Source of the DNA: Microbacterium sp. 3J1
Lineage (GTDB): Bacteria; Actinomycetota; Actinomycetes; Actinomycetales; Microbacteriaceae
Length of the DNA stretch: 64,000 nucleotides
Assembly (NCBI RefSeq): GCF_001049495.1
Contig: NZ_CDWI01000007.1
Location: forward strand, 62,001-126,000
Reading direction: 5' to 3'
Shown piece after piece: positions 1-7,929 of the stretch (position 1 is its first letter; every line of letters starts with the position of its first letter). The notes beneath the pieces are model-generated. The model did not search any database. It saw only the letters and a program-made list of their open reading frames with translations, and was not told the DNA's origin. A program made the translations under genes and the position numbers.

Positions 1-555
1 TGGGCGGCGGTGCGCCTCGGCATCCGCCGTATCGTCTACGCGTCGAGCGAGACCGTGCTGGGCCTGCCGTTCGACGTGGCTCCGCCGTACGTGCCGGTCG
101 ACGAGGAGTATCCCGCCAGGCCCGAGTCGGTGTACTCACTCGTGAAGACCCTCGAAGAGCAGCTGGCGACGGAGCTCGTGCGCTGGCACCCCGACCTGTC
201 GATCACGGCCCTGCGGTTCTCGAACGTGATGAACCCGGAGGATTACGCCGAGTTCCCGTCCTTCGACGCCGACGCTCTCGCCCGCAAGTGGAACCTGTGG
301 GGGTACATCGACGCCCGCGACGGCGCCCAGGCCGTGCAGCGCGCCCTCGAGGTCGCGAACCCCGGATTCGACAACTTCATCATCGCCGCGGCGGACACGG
401 TGATGTCGCGGCCGAACGCCGAGCTGCTCGCCGAGGTCTTTCCCGATGTCCCGCTCGCCCGCGAGTTCGGCCCCAACGAGACCCTGCTGTCGATTCACAA
501 GGCGCGGCGCATCCTGGGCTTCGACCCGCAGCATTCCTGGCGCGACCACGTCTGA
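1..555 (+). CDS. NAD-dependent epimerase/dehydratase (extended SDR), 5' truncated by the window
   Basis: The reading frame is open from the first base, so the N-terminus with the Rossmann GxxGxxG motif lies outside the window. The visible part has the substrate-side motif YASSETVLG and the extended-SDR catalytic pair in YSLVK, followed by a typical C-terminal substrate domain (ALRFSNVMNPEDY, then a domain ending in HSWRDHV). Such proteins act in the cytosol on nucleotide sugars or related sugars; the substrate cannot be read from this fragment. The gene ends 18 bp before the convergent lipoprotein gene. The family is secure and the specific function is unknown. Confidence 0.85.
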   Translation, partial: WAAVRLGIRRIVYASSETVLGLPFDVAPPYVPVDEEYPARPESVYSLVKTLEEQLATELVRWHPDLSITALRFSNVMNPEDYAEFPSFDADALARKWNLWGYIDARDGAQAVQRALEVANPGFDNFIIAAADTVMSRPNAELLAEVFPDVPLAREFGPNETLLSIHKARRILGFDPQHSWRDHV

Positions 556-573
556 TACCCGCCGGCCGCCTCG

Positions 574-972
574 TCACTCCAGCCGGAACTCGATGCCCAT
601 CGTCTCCTCGGGATCGAAGAAGTGCAGGGTTCCGGATGTGAAGGGCTTCGAATAGCTGGTCGGTTGCACCGGGAAGTCGCCCCGCCAGGCTTCGAGGAAC
701 GAGAACTTCACTTCCGCGCCCTCGTCCACCAGACGCCACGTCCCGCGCGCTGTGAATCCCTTCGAGGTATCCACATCGCTGATCAAATCGAAGGAGACGC
801 CCGTCGCCTCGAAGGTTCCGTCTTCACGGAACACGAGAGTTCCTTCATCGTCGCCGGTTGCGTCCCATACCCCCACGGGGGATCCGATCTGCGGCGTGCA
901 CCCCAGAACAGCGCCCCCGACCAGCGGAAGGCAGAGCATCATCAGTGGAAGGCGAACCCTGCGGCTGGTCAT
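574..972 (-). CDS. Small lipoprotein, possible partner/immunity protein of the upstream WXG-like protein
   Basis: 132 residues. The chosen ATG at 972 gives a compact signal peptide (MTSRRVRLPLMMLCLPLVGG) and a lipobox-like AVLGC; a longer frame exists upstream but would bury the signal. The mature part is short and beta-rich, with repeated Gly-Thr-Trp/Leu-Phe strands (VGVWDATGDDEGTLVF, ARGTWRL, GTLHFFDPEETMGIEF), which suggests a small lipocalin-like barrel; this is inference. Its ATG overlaps the stop of the preceding gene (ATGA), so the two are probably translationally coupled. Third gene of a three-gene cassette. No database family is recognised with certainty. Confidence 0.75.
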   Translation of the reverse strand: MTSRRVRLPLMMLCLPLVGGAVLGCTPQIGSPVGVWDATGDDEGTLVFREDGTFEATGVSFDLISDVDTSKGFTARGTWRLVDEGAEVKFSFLEAWRGDFPVQPTSYSKPFTSGTLHFFDPEETMGIEFRLE

Positions 973-2084
973 GGGAATATCGTCTCCGTCCATACGACCG
1001 TCTGGTGTTGAGCCGCCCAACTGCCGCTGTCAGCTTCGGCCGCACTCATCAACGGGTAGACGATCGGCAGGTGGCCACCACCGCTACCGGGAATGCGCGT
1101 CGCTGAGTCGATGGTGGTGTCGTTGTCGATCACGTATGTGACCTCGTCTCCTCCCTCCGTGAGCGGCTCGGATACAGACACCTGGACCCGATACGAGCCC
1201 AGGAACGACTCCGGCAGATTGCGATCCATCAGCAAGGGCTCCGGGGCCATGCCGGCCATGGTGCTGGCAACGACGTTCACGCCGTCGTTGACGAGCACTC
1301 CCAGGTTATTGCTGATGACCCGGTCGTAGCGTTCGGGGTCTCCCGGCGTCAAGTTCCCGGCGAGAAGGTCATCCCTCACTTGCTCCCGCACGCTCTCGAT
1401 ATGCGCGCTGCGCTTCAACATCGATACGAAAGGGGCATCCTCTCCCAGAACCACTCCCCGCTCCTGCCCTACGCTGAACTTCGTCAGGAGGTCCATCACC
1501 TGAAGGTTGGCACTGACTCGATGAGCGCCAGCGGGCGGACCGGGGACGCAGTGAAGCCCCTCCCACGCCGCAGACGCGACGCGGGCCAAGGTCCCGGCGA
1601 GCCCCTCATCGGCTGTCTTGCGCTGCTGCGCAAGCTCAGCGAGGGCAGCGGTCGCCGCCTTCGAATCCTTCATCGCCTGCTGCTCCGCTTGCAGGCGGTG
1701 CTCCAGCCCCTGCGCGTCGTTGTCGAAGAGGACGCCGCTGTGCACCTTCTCGAGGATCAGCTCCGCCGCAGCCAGATCCTCCTTCACCGGCTCCGCCTGC
1801 CGGGCGATCTCGGCGACGACGTCGCCGTACTCGATGACTGCTCGGCGGGCGGCATCCATCGCGTCAGACGAGTCCTCGAGGTCTCGGCGGAATGCGGCCG
1901 CTCGCTCGCGAAAAGCGTCGGCGCTCTCGCCGGTCCACGTCTCATCGAGGTCGCGGAGGATAGTCGTCACCGCCGCGTGCGCATCCGCGAGATCGCCGAG
2001 CTGTCGGCGTGCCCACTGAGCGACCGACTCGCATGCGGCGAGATCGCCGGCGCCGGGATCGAGCTTCGTCCAGTTCGCGGGCAT
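969..2084 (-). CDS. WXG/LXG-like helical protein with unidentified C-terminal domain (putative type VII secretion substrate)
   Basis: 371 residues from the ATG at 2084, which overlaps the stop of the upstream 97-codon gene by one base (TGATG). Residues about 1-160 are almost entirely helical, with W50-T51-G52 (DETWTGESADAF) at the turn where ESX-type WXG proteins carry it and coiled-coil-like segments after it. From about 190 the protein becomes a separate domain (VSMLKRSAHIESVREQVRDD, PESFLGSYRVQVSVSEPL, DSATRIPGSGGGHLPIVYP). There is no signal peptide. The layout (helical presentation domain, then a variable C-terminus, with a small helical gene before it and a lipoprotein after it) is that of type VII effectors. 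No toxin family is recognised and no secretion ATPase is in the window. Function is inferred. Confidence 0.7.
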   Translation of the reverse strand: MPANWTKLDPGAGDLAACESVAQWARRQLGDLADAHAAVTTILRDLDETWTGESADAFRERAAAFRRDLEDSSDAMDAARRAVIEYGDVVAEIARQAEPVKEDLAAAELILEKVHSGVLFDNDAQGLEHRLQAEQQAMKDSKAATAALAELAQQRKTADEGLAGTLARVASAAWEGLHCVPGPPAGAHRVSANLQVMDLLTKFSVGQERGVVLGEDAPFVSMLKRSAHIESVREQVRDDLLAGNLTPGDPERYDRVISNNLGVLVNDGVNVVASTMAGMAPEPLLMDRNLPESFLGSYRVQVSVSEPLTEGGDEVTYVIDNDTTIDSATRIPGSGGGHLPIVYPLMSAAEADSGSWAAQHQTVVWTETIFP

Positions 2085-2377
2085 CACTCGTCCAGCGCAT
2101 CGACGAAGCCTGCCAGCGCCACGACATGCGCCTGTTCGGCCGAGAGGAAGTCCTTGGCCGTGTCGTCGACACCGATCGAGAGACCCTGCGCGGCGTGTTC
2201 GAACCAGGTCACCGCATCCTCCCAGCCGTCGGAGAACACCCGAGCTGCGGACGTCACGAGATCGCTCCGCATGGGCGACATGTCGAAATCGGCGATCGGG
2301 CTGCCCACGGCGAGCCCGCCCAGCGTCGCGGACATGCCCTGCATGCTCGCGTGATCGACGTAGATATGGTCGCGCAC
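2084..2377 (-). CDS. Small helical protein, putative WXG100-like/chaperone partner
   Basis: 97 residues with a GTG start at 2377 preceded by a G-rich ribosome-binding site (GGGGGGAACC, 4-nt spacing). The protein is largely helical, rich in Ala/Asp/Met, lacks Cys and lacks a signal peptide; a W-E-D and a W-F-E pair lie near the middle (SDGWEDAVTWFEHAA). It is not a textbook WXG100 protein, but its size and position directly before a WXG/LXG-like gene match the small Lap/Lcp-like partners of type VII substrates. The stop codon shares a base with the next start. First gene of the cassette; function inferred from context. Confidence 0.65.
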   Translation of the reverse strand: MRDHIYVDHASMQGMSATLGGLAVGSPIADFDMSPMRSDLVTSAARVFSDGWEDAVTWFEHAAQGLSIGVDDTAKDFLSAEQAHVVALAGFVDALDE

Positions 2378-2414
2378 GGTTCCCCCCGGAAGTCACGTGC
2401 ACGCCACTCTACGT

Positions 2415-2460
2415 CCTCATATGAGGCGCTTTAGCCGCCTCATGCAGTATTCCGATACTG
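2415..2460. promoter_or_regulatory. Stacked palindromes upstream of the WXG-like cassette
   Basis: CCTCATATGAGG (2415-2426) is a perfect 12-bp palindrome. Its right half also pairs with a third CCTCAT copy: ATGAGGCG (2421-2428) and CGCCTCAT (2436-2443) form an 8-bp stem. A second hairpin CAGTAT-TCCG-ATACTG follows at 2445-2460. The block sits between the FMN reductase stop and the cassette start, both on the minus strand, so it could be an operator, a terminator, or both. The AT-rich core suggests a promoter region. Confidence 0.5.
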
Positions 2461-2489
2461 AGCCATTCGACCCCCCGCGCGGGGCGCCG

Positions 2490-3065
2490 TCAGCCGTCGG
2501 TGTCTCGCGGGAGCACCGTCAGCACGCGCTCGATGTGGTCCAGGAAGTCCGACATGTAGCCGCGCAGGAAGGCCTCGGTACCGGCATCCGACACCGTGCC
2601 GTCGGCCGCGAACGTCTCGGGCGTGAAGTGGATGTACGCCTCGGGCGCCGTCATCTGTCGGGCGTTGCAGAAGCTCAGCACACCACGAAGACTCTGCTGT
2701 GCGACGGCCGTGCCGATCTGCCCGATGGATGCACCGATGACGGCTGCCGGGATGTGGTCGAACGAGTTCTGCCCCCACGGGCGGGATGCCCAGTCGATGG
2801 CGTTCTTGAGCCCGCCGGGGATCGAGCGGTTGTACTCGGGCGTCACGAAGAGCACGGCGTCGGCCGATGCGATCGCCTCTTTGAGCGCCACCGCCTCCGG
2901 CGGGTAGGCGTCGTCGTAATCCTGGCTGTACAAGGGGAGCTCCCGGATAGGGATCTCGAAGAAATCGAGCTCCTCCGGCGCCAGTCGGACCAGCGCGGTG
3001 GCCAGGATCCGATTGATGGATGTCGACGACAGGCTGCCGACGAAATACCCGACTCTGTAGGTCAT
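2490..3065 (-). CDS. NADPH-dependent FMN reductase family protein
   Basis: 191 residues, the usual length for this flavodoxin-fold family. The FMN phosphate loop is at the N-terminus (GSLSSTSINR, about residues 10-19). The signature TPEYNRSIPGGLKNAIDW sits near residues 80-97, which is diagnostic for chromate/quinone/azo-type FMN reductases of the ArsH/YieF group. Acts in the cytosol as an NAD(P)H:quinone or flavin reductase; the true acceptor is not readable. It is transcribed in the same direction as the cassette downstream but separated by the palindrome block. Confidence 0.9.
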   Translation of the reverse strand: MTYRVGYFVGSLSSTSINRILATALVRLAPEELDFFEIPIRELPLYSQDYDDAYPPEAVALKEAIASADAVLFVTPEYNRSIPGGLKNAIDWASRPWGQNSFDHIPAAVIGASIGQIGTAVAQQSLRGVLSFCNARQMTAPEAYIHFTPETFAADGTVSDAGTEAFLRGYMSDFLDHIERVLTVLPRDTDG

Positions 3066-3166
3066 GTCCGTCCCTCACCTTCCGCGCCGAGCCCCGTGCC
3101 CGGGCCGCTTCCCTCAGTCTCGCCCTGCGGCCGCAGAGCGTCCACCCCTTCTCGGGCCGTCGACGC

Positions 3167-4426
3167 TCACAGTCCGAGCCGTTCCGAGTACGGGTTCACC
3201 AGTCGGCGCTCGGGGTCGTACCGGCGCGCGAGGGCGGCGAAGTCGTCCCACCGCTCGTACCGCGAGCGCACCTCGGCGCCGTCGAGCGTGAAGACCTTGC
3301 CCCAGTGCGGGCGGGCGGTCTGCGGCAGGGCCGCCTCGAGCGTGGGCAGGAACGCGCGCACGGCCGCCTCGTCGGGCTTCCAGGTGAAGTGGATGCCGAC
3401 GGCATCTGTCCCGTACGCCGGGCTCAACCAGAGGTGGTCGGCCGCCACCGTGCGGATCTCGTTGACGAACAGCAGCGGGGCGAGCTGGCCGGCGAGCGTG
3501 CGCACCGCCTGGATCGCGGCGACCGCATCCGCCCGGGGCACCAGGTACTCGCTCTGGATCTCGGCGCCGGCCGAGGGCGTGAACTCGAGCTTGAAGTGCG
3601 CGAGGCGCTCGGACCACGGCCCCGGAACCCCGAGCTGGTCGGTGCAGGCCTCGGGGTCGGCGCCGAGGATGGGATGCCGCTTCGCGGTCGCCGCCTCGCC
3701 GTCGAGCCTCGAGAACAGGTCGGCGCGGGTGTTCTCGCGCGCCTCGGGCTGACGCTGCTTCACCCAGATCTGATCGGCGAGGTCGGTGCGCTCCCACCTC
3801 GAGAAGATGCTGACGCTCGTGCCGATGCCGGTCACGTCGTCGAAGTCCGCGAGGATCGCATCCCACGACGGATGCTCGAACACGTGCTGCGCGACCTCGT
3901 ACGTCGGCTCGACGTCGAGCGTCACCTCGACCACCGCGCCGAGCGCGCCCAGACTCACGACCGCGCCGTCGAAGTCGTCGTCGCCGCGCCGCAGCTCGCG
4001 CACCTCGCCCGTCGGAGTGATGATCGTCAGCGCTCGCACGGCGGTCGCGAGCGACCCGAGGGCGTCTCCCGAGCCGTGGGTGCCCGTGGCGACGGCTCCG
4101 GCGACCGAGATGTGCGGCAGCGACGCGAGGTTGGCGAGGGCGAGACCCTCCGCCTCGAGCCTCGGCGCGATGTCGCCGTACCGCAGTCCGCCCGAGACCC
4201 GCACGGCGTCGCGATCGGCATTCACCTCGAACAGCGCGGGCAGTCCGTCGAGCGCGATGAGCACGCCGTCGGTGTCGGCGATGTCGTTGAAGCAGTGCCG
4301 CGACCCCAGCATCCGCACCGGACCGCCCGCCGTGAGCAGCGACCGGAGCTCGTCGACCGATTCCGGATGCTCGACGCGCGTGGCGCGGTAGGTGAGGTTG
4401 CCTGCCCAGTTGCGTTCGGTCGTCAT
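3167..4426 (-). CDS. Alditol oxidase (AldO/xylitol oxidase family), FAD-dependent
   Basis: 419 residues, matching the roughly 418-residue Streptomyces AldO. The N-terminal NWAGNLTYRA, the FAD loop GSRHCFND with His44 at the place of the covalent-FAD histidine, and LPHISVAGAVATGTHGSG are family hallmarks; EFTPSAGAEIQSEYLVPR, IRTVAADHLWLSPAYG and RPHWGKVF form the C-terminal substrate domain. These enzymes oxidise the terminal CH2OH of sugar alcohols to aldoses with release of H2O2. Start: ATG 4426, preceded by TATCAT and exactly 6 nt (probable leaderless mRNA). Divergent from the LacI gene, sharing its operator region, so a pentitol or arabinitol substrate is plausible but not shown. Confidence 0.88.
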   Translation of the reverse strand: MTTERNWAGNLTYRATRVEHPESVDELRSLLTAGGPVRMLGSRHCFNDIADTDGVLIALDGLPALFEVNADRDAVRVSGGLRYGDIAPRLEAEGLALANLASLPHISVAGAVATGTHGSGDALGSLATAVRALTIITPTGEVRELRRGDDDFDGAVVSLGALGAVVEVTLDVEPTYEVAQHVFEHPSWDAILADFDDVTGIGTSVSIFSRWERTDLADQIWVKQRQPEARENTRADLFSRLDGEAATAKRHPILGADPEACTDQLGVPGPWSERLAHFKLEFTPSAGAEIQSEYLVPRADAVAAIQAVRTLAGQLAPLLFVNEIRTVAADHLWLSPAYGTDAVGIHFTWKPDEAAVRAFLPTLEAALPQTARPHWGKVFTLDGAEVRSRYERWDDFAALARRYDPERRLVNPYSERLGL

Positions 4427-4493
4427 GGCGCCATGATAGCCAGCACCGGATCGCTTACATCGATGAATCGAAGCGGGCGGATAGGCTGACCGC
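4427..4493. promoter_or_regulatory. Divergent promoters with a LacI-type operator half-copy
   Basis: Two -10 boxes face away from each other: TATCAT (4433-4438, minus) and TAGGCT (4482-4487, plus), each exactly 6 nt from its start codon. Between them lies TTACATCGATGAA (4455-4467), which matches the perfect palindrome at 5594-5609 except for one base in the right arm. This places the putative operator where one bound repressor could control both the oxidase and its own gene. Confidence 0.65.
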
Positions 4494-5540
4494 ATGACAG
4501 CGATGCCGCCGCCACGCGCGACCATGAAGGACGTCGCGGCGCTTGCGGGAGTGTCGACGAAGACGGTCTCGAACGTGGTCACCGGCACGGTCGCGGTGCG
4601 CGAGGAGACGCGGGTCAAGGTCGAGGCGGCGATGTCGCAGCTGGACTTCGTGCCGAATCTCAGCGCCCGCGGTCTGCGCAAGGGCCGCTCGGGCATCATC
4701 GCGGTGGCACTGCCCGATCTGGCCACGGCGTTCTCCGCCGAGCTCATGCACCGGCTCGTCGAGGCGGCCCATGAGCGGGGTCTCGCGGTGCAGATCGAGG
4801 AGACCGCGACGGAGCCCGAACGCGAGAAGGAGCTGCTCTCCCGCGCGCGGGCGCATCTCGTCGACGGGCTGATCCTGAATCCCATCCGCCTCGAGGACAG
4901 CGTGCTGAAGTTCGCCGACCGGCTGCCGCCGCTGGTCGTGCTCGGCGAGGTCGAGCAGAACCGGGCCGACCACGTGCGCATCGACAGTCGCCGTGCCGCC
5001 GCGGATGCGGTGCGCCACGTGCTCGCGCAGGGAGCGACCCGCGTCGCGGTGATAGGCGCGGACGACGACCCGTCGGTCGCCACCGCGACGAGTCGATCAC
5101 GCCTCGAGGGCGTGCACGATGCGCTGCGCGATGCAGGCATCCCCCGCGATCCGGCTCTCGAGATCAATCCGATGCCCTGGTCGATGACCGGCGGTGCCGT
5201 CGGCGTGGACACGCTGCTGCGCCGCGGCGTCGCCTTCGATGCGATCGTGGCCCTCACCGACTCGCTCGCGCTCGGCGCGCTGCACACCCTGCACGACCAC
5301 GGCATCCGGGTTCCCGACGACGTGATCGTGACCGGCTTCGACGACGTCGAGTTCTCGCGGTACACGTCGCCGTCGCTCACCACGGTCGCGTTCGATCGCC
5401 GCGCCTTCGCCGACGCTGCGCTCGCGCTGCTCGAGTCGCGGATGGACGACCGCACGGCGCCGCCCCGCGGCCTCACGCTCTCGCACCACCTGCTCGAGCG
5501 CGACAGCACGCGGGGCACCCCTCGCGGCTACCACCCCTGA
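4494..5540 (+). CDS. LacI-family transcriptional repressor
   Basis: 348 residues, a normal LacI length. The helix-turn-helix and hinge are at the N-terminus (MKDVAALAGVSTKTVSNVV, then NLSARGLRKGRS), followed by a periplasmic-binding-protein-like sugar sensor (GIIAVALPDLATAFSAELMH, VIVTGFDDVEFSRYTSPSLT). Begins at ATG 4494, 6 nt after TAGGCT and without a ribosome-binding site, so a leaderless transcript is likely. It lies between the alditol oxidase and the ABC importer/arabinofuranosidase operon, and near-identical TTACATCGATG sites occur before both, so it probably represses both and itself. The inducer is inferred to be an arabinose-derived sugar. Confidence 0.9.
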   Translation: MTAMPPPRATMKDVAALAGVSTKTVSNVVTGTVAVREETRVKVEAAMSQLDFVPNLSARGLRKGRSGIIAVALPDLATAFSAELMHRLVEAAHERGLAVQIEETATEPEREKELLSRARAHLVDGLILNPIRLEDSVLKFADRLPPLVVLGEVEQNRADHVRIDSRRAAADAVRHVLAQGATRVAVIGADDDPSVATATSRSRLEGVHDALRDAGIPRDPALEINPMPWSMTGGAVGVDTLLRRGVAFDAIVALTDSLALGALHTLHDHGIRVPDDVIVTGFDDVEFSRYTSPSLTTVAFDRRAFADAALALLESRMDDRTAPPRGLTLSHHLLERDSTRGTPRGYHP

Positions 5541-5593
5541 CGCCGCACACGCACCTGCATAGGCTCCGGCACGAACTCCCTCTTGCTCAATTG

Positions 5594-5609
5594 ATTACAT
5601 CGATGTAAT
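5594..5609. promoter_or_regulatory. Perfect 16-bp palindromic LacI operator
   Basis: ATTACATCGATGTAAT is a perfect palindrome with the central CG step typical of LacI/GalR operators. It overlaps the likely promoter of the importer operon (TTGCTC at 5583-5588 with TAATGA 17 nt further on) and lies 38 bp before the importer start. The LacI gene is immediately upstream. Confidence 0.8.
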
Positions 5610-5647
5610 GATGATCCCACCCCGCCCGCTGTCACGAAGGAGTGACG

Positions 5648-6985
5648 ATGACGCCCCCGCTCGATATGTCCAGGCGACAGTTCCTCACCGCCGCCTCCGT
5701 CTCGGCCGCCGCCGCACTGCTCGCCGGCTGCGCCCCCGGCACCGTGCCCGGCGCGAACACCACCACCCTGCAGTTCTGGCACCTGCTCTCGGGCGGTGAC
5801 GGAGTCACCATGTCGCAGCTGCTCGACACCGCCAACGCGGCGCAGAGCGCGTACCGCATCCGCCCCACCGTCCTCGCCTGGGGAACCCCGTACTACACGA
5901 AGCTCGCCATGGCCGGCGCCGGCGGCCGCGCCCCCGACGTCGCGATCATGCACGCGACCCGGACGGTCGGCTGGGCCCCCGGCGGGCTCCTCGACACGTG
6001 GGATCTCGACAAGCTCGCCGAGCTCGGCGTCGACAGCTCGACGTTCCCGAAGCCCATCTGGGAGAAGGGCTTCGTCGGCGAGAACATGTACAGCGTCGCC
6101 CTCGACGCGCATCCGTTCGTCGCGATGTTCAACACCGACATCTGCGACGCCGCGGGCGTGCTCGACACCGACGGCCGCCTGCAGACGACGTCGTCACCCG
6201 ACGAGTTCCTCGACCAGCTGCGCACCATCGGCGGCCAGGCCGAGGGCCACGCCCTCTCGTACGGCTACCTCGGCGACGGCGCCCAGATGTGGCGCCTCTT
6301 CTACACGTTCTACTCGCAGCACGGCACCCCGATGGAGCTTCCGGCCGGCGGCACGGCGGTGATCGACAAGGATGCCGCGGTCGAGTCGCTCACGCTGATG
6401 CGCACGCTGCTCGACGGCGAGATCGCGCTCGCGCAGGCAGACTACGGCAGCGCGATCGCCGAGTTCGCCACCGGCAAGAGCGGGATGCTGTTCACCGGCG
6501 TCTGGGAGCTGCGCACGATGCAGAACGCGGAGCTGCCGTTCGACGCGACGATGATCCCCACGCTCTACGGCACCCCGGCCGTCTACGCCGACTCGCATTC
6601 GTTCGTCCTTCCGCACCAGACGAACGCGGATCCGCGCAAGCGCGACCTGACGTACCAGTTCGTCGCCGACATCCTCAAGGGCTCCTTCGGCTGGGCCGAG
6701 GCCGGGCACATCCCCGCCTTCCTCCCGGTCACCGAATCCCCGGAGTACGAAGACCTCATCCCCCAGGCCCATTACGCCGAGGCCGCCCAGCACGTGGTCT
6801 ACGACCCGACGGCCTGGTTCACCGGTTCCGGCTCGAACTTCCAGGCCGAGTTCGGCGCCGCGGTGCAGAGCGTCCTGCTGTCCGGCGACGACCCCGCCGC
6901 CGCGATCGACCGCTTCGAGGCCCGCGTCAACACGCTCCTCCGACAGCCGAACCCGGCCGACCCCGAGGGGACGTTCGCATCATGA
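5648..6985 (+). CDS. Sugar ABC transporter substrate-binding lipoprotein (Tat-type signal)
   Basis: 445 residues from ATG 5648, chosen because GAAGGAG ends 5 nt before it; a GTG 6 bp upstream overlaps that site. The signal has a twin-arginine SRRQFL, a hydrophobic stretch and the lipobox LLAGC, so the protein is probably exported by Tat and anchored outside the membrane. The mature protein is a cluster-B sugar-binding protein (TTLQFWHLLSGGDG at its start). First gene of an operon with two permeases and the GH51 enzyme; the ATPase is absent, as is usual for CUT1 importers that share MsiK. Arabinose or arabino-oligosaccharides are the likely ligands, by context. Confidence 0.9.
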   Translation: MTPPLDMSRRQFLTAASVSAAAALLAGCAPGTVPGANTTTLQFWHLLSGGDGVTMSQLLDTANAAQSAYRIRPTVLAWGTPYYTKLAMAGAGGRAPDVAIMHATRTVGWAPGGLLDTWDLDKLAELGVDSSTFPKPIWEKGFVGENMYSVALDAHPFVAMFNTDICDAAGVLDTDGRLQTTSSPDEFLDQLRTIGGQAEGHALSYGYLGDGAQMWRLFYTFYSQHGTPMELPAGGTAVIDKDAAVESLTLMRTLLDGEIALAQADYGSAIAEFATGKSGMLFTGVWELRTMQNAELPFDATMIPTLYGTPAVYADSHSFVLPHQTNADPRKRDLTYQFVADILKGSFGWAEAGHIPAFLPVTESPEYEDLIPQAHYAEAAQHVVYDPTAWFTGSGSNFQAEFGAAVQSVLLSGDDPAAAIDRFEARVNTLLRQPNPADPEGTFAS

Positions 6986-7929
6986 GCACCGCAACCGATT
7001 CCACGCGCACCATCGTCACGGGCTCGCGCACGACCCCTCGTGGCCGCCGCGCCGGATCCCGCAATCGCGAGCAGCTGATCAGCTGGGCATTCCTCGCGCC
7101 GTTCCTCGTCGCGTTCGTGCTGTTCCTCGTCTGGCCGATCATCCACGGCATCATCCTCAGCGTCACCGACCAGTCGCTCACCGGTGCCGGCGGGGCCTTC
7201 GTGGGCTTCGCGAACTACGCCGAGGCGCTCACCGACCCGAAGATGTGGCAGTCGATGGGCAACACGGTGTGGTTCACGCTCATCTCGACCGTGCCGCTCG
7301 TCGTGATCGCACTGCTCATGGCGGCGCTCGTCGACCGCGGCATCCCCGGCCAGTGGCTCTGGCGGCTGTCGTTCTTCATGCCGTTCCTGCTCGCCTCGAC
7401 CGTGATCTCGCAGATCTGGGTCTGGATCTTCAACCCGCAGGTCGGTGCGGCCAACAACATCCTGGAGTTCTTCGGACTCGAGCCGATCGCCTGGCTGCAG
7501 AACCCCGACACCAACATGCTCTCGATCGTGATCGCCACCGTGTGGTGGACGGTCGGATTCAACTTCCTGCTGTACCTGGCGGCGATGCAGAACATCCCGC
7601 CCCAGCAGTACGAAGCGGCCTCCCTCGACGGAGCCGGCGCATGGCGGCAGTTCTGGTCGATCACTCTTCCGCAGCTGGGGCCCGCGACCGTGCTCATCCT
7701 GATCCTGCAGATCCTCGCGTCCCTCAAGCTGTTCGACCAGGCGTACCAGATGCTCGGCGGGGTCGCGAGCGACACCACCCGCTCGATCGTGCAGTACATC
7801 TACGAGGCGGGCTTCGTCAGCTACCGATTCGGCTACTCCGCCGCGATCTCCTACGTGTTCTTCGCTCTCATCGTCATCATCGGGGTCGCGCAGGCCGTCA
7901 TCATGCGCCGCCGGAAGGAGCAGCTGTGA
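6982..7929 (+). CDS. Sugar ABC transporter permease, MalF type
   Basis: 315 residues. The ATG at 6982 overlaps the stop of the binding-protein gene (ATGA), so a longer in-frame extension upstream is spurious. After a basic cytoplasmic tail there are six membrane segments starting with WAFLAPFLVAFVLFLVWPII. The EAA loop that contacts the ATPase is EAASLDGAGAWRQFWSITLP. It forms the importer pore together with the next gene. Confidence 0.93.
   Translation: MSTATDSTRTIVTGSRTTPRGRRAGSRNREQLISWAFLAPFLVAFVLFLVWPIIHGIILSVTDQSLTGAGGAFVGFANYAEALTDPKMWQSMGNTVWFTLISTVPLVVIALLMAALVDRGIPGQWLWRLSFFMPFLLASTVISQIWVWIFNPQVGAANNILEFFGLEPIAWLQNPDTNMLSIVIATVWWTVGFNFLLYLAAMQNIPPQQYEAASLDGAGAWRQFWSITLPQLGPATVLILILQILASLKLFDQAYQMLGGVASDTTRSIVQYIYEAGFVSYRFGYSAAISYVFFALIVIIGVAQAVIMRRRKEQL

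Noticed and set aside
3167..5518. A long open frame that would give the alditol oxidase an extra 360 N-terminal residues
   Set aside because: It runs antisense through the LacI gene, is Ser/Arg-rich shadow sequence, and the real oxidase begins at 4426 with its conserved NWAGN motif.
5998..6981. An N-terminal extension of the first permease
   Set aside because: It is an out-of-frame shadow of the binding-protein gene; the true start is the ATGA overlap at 6982.
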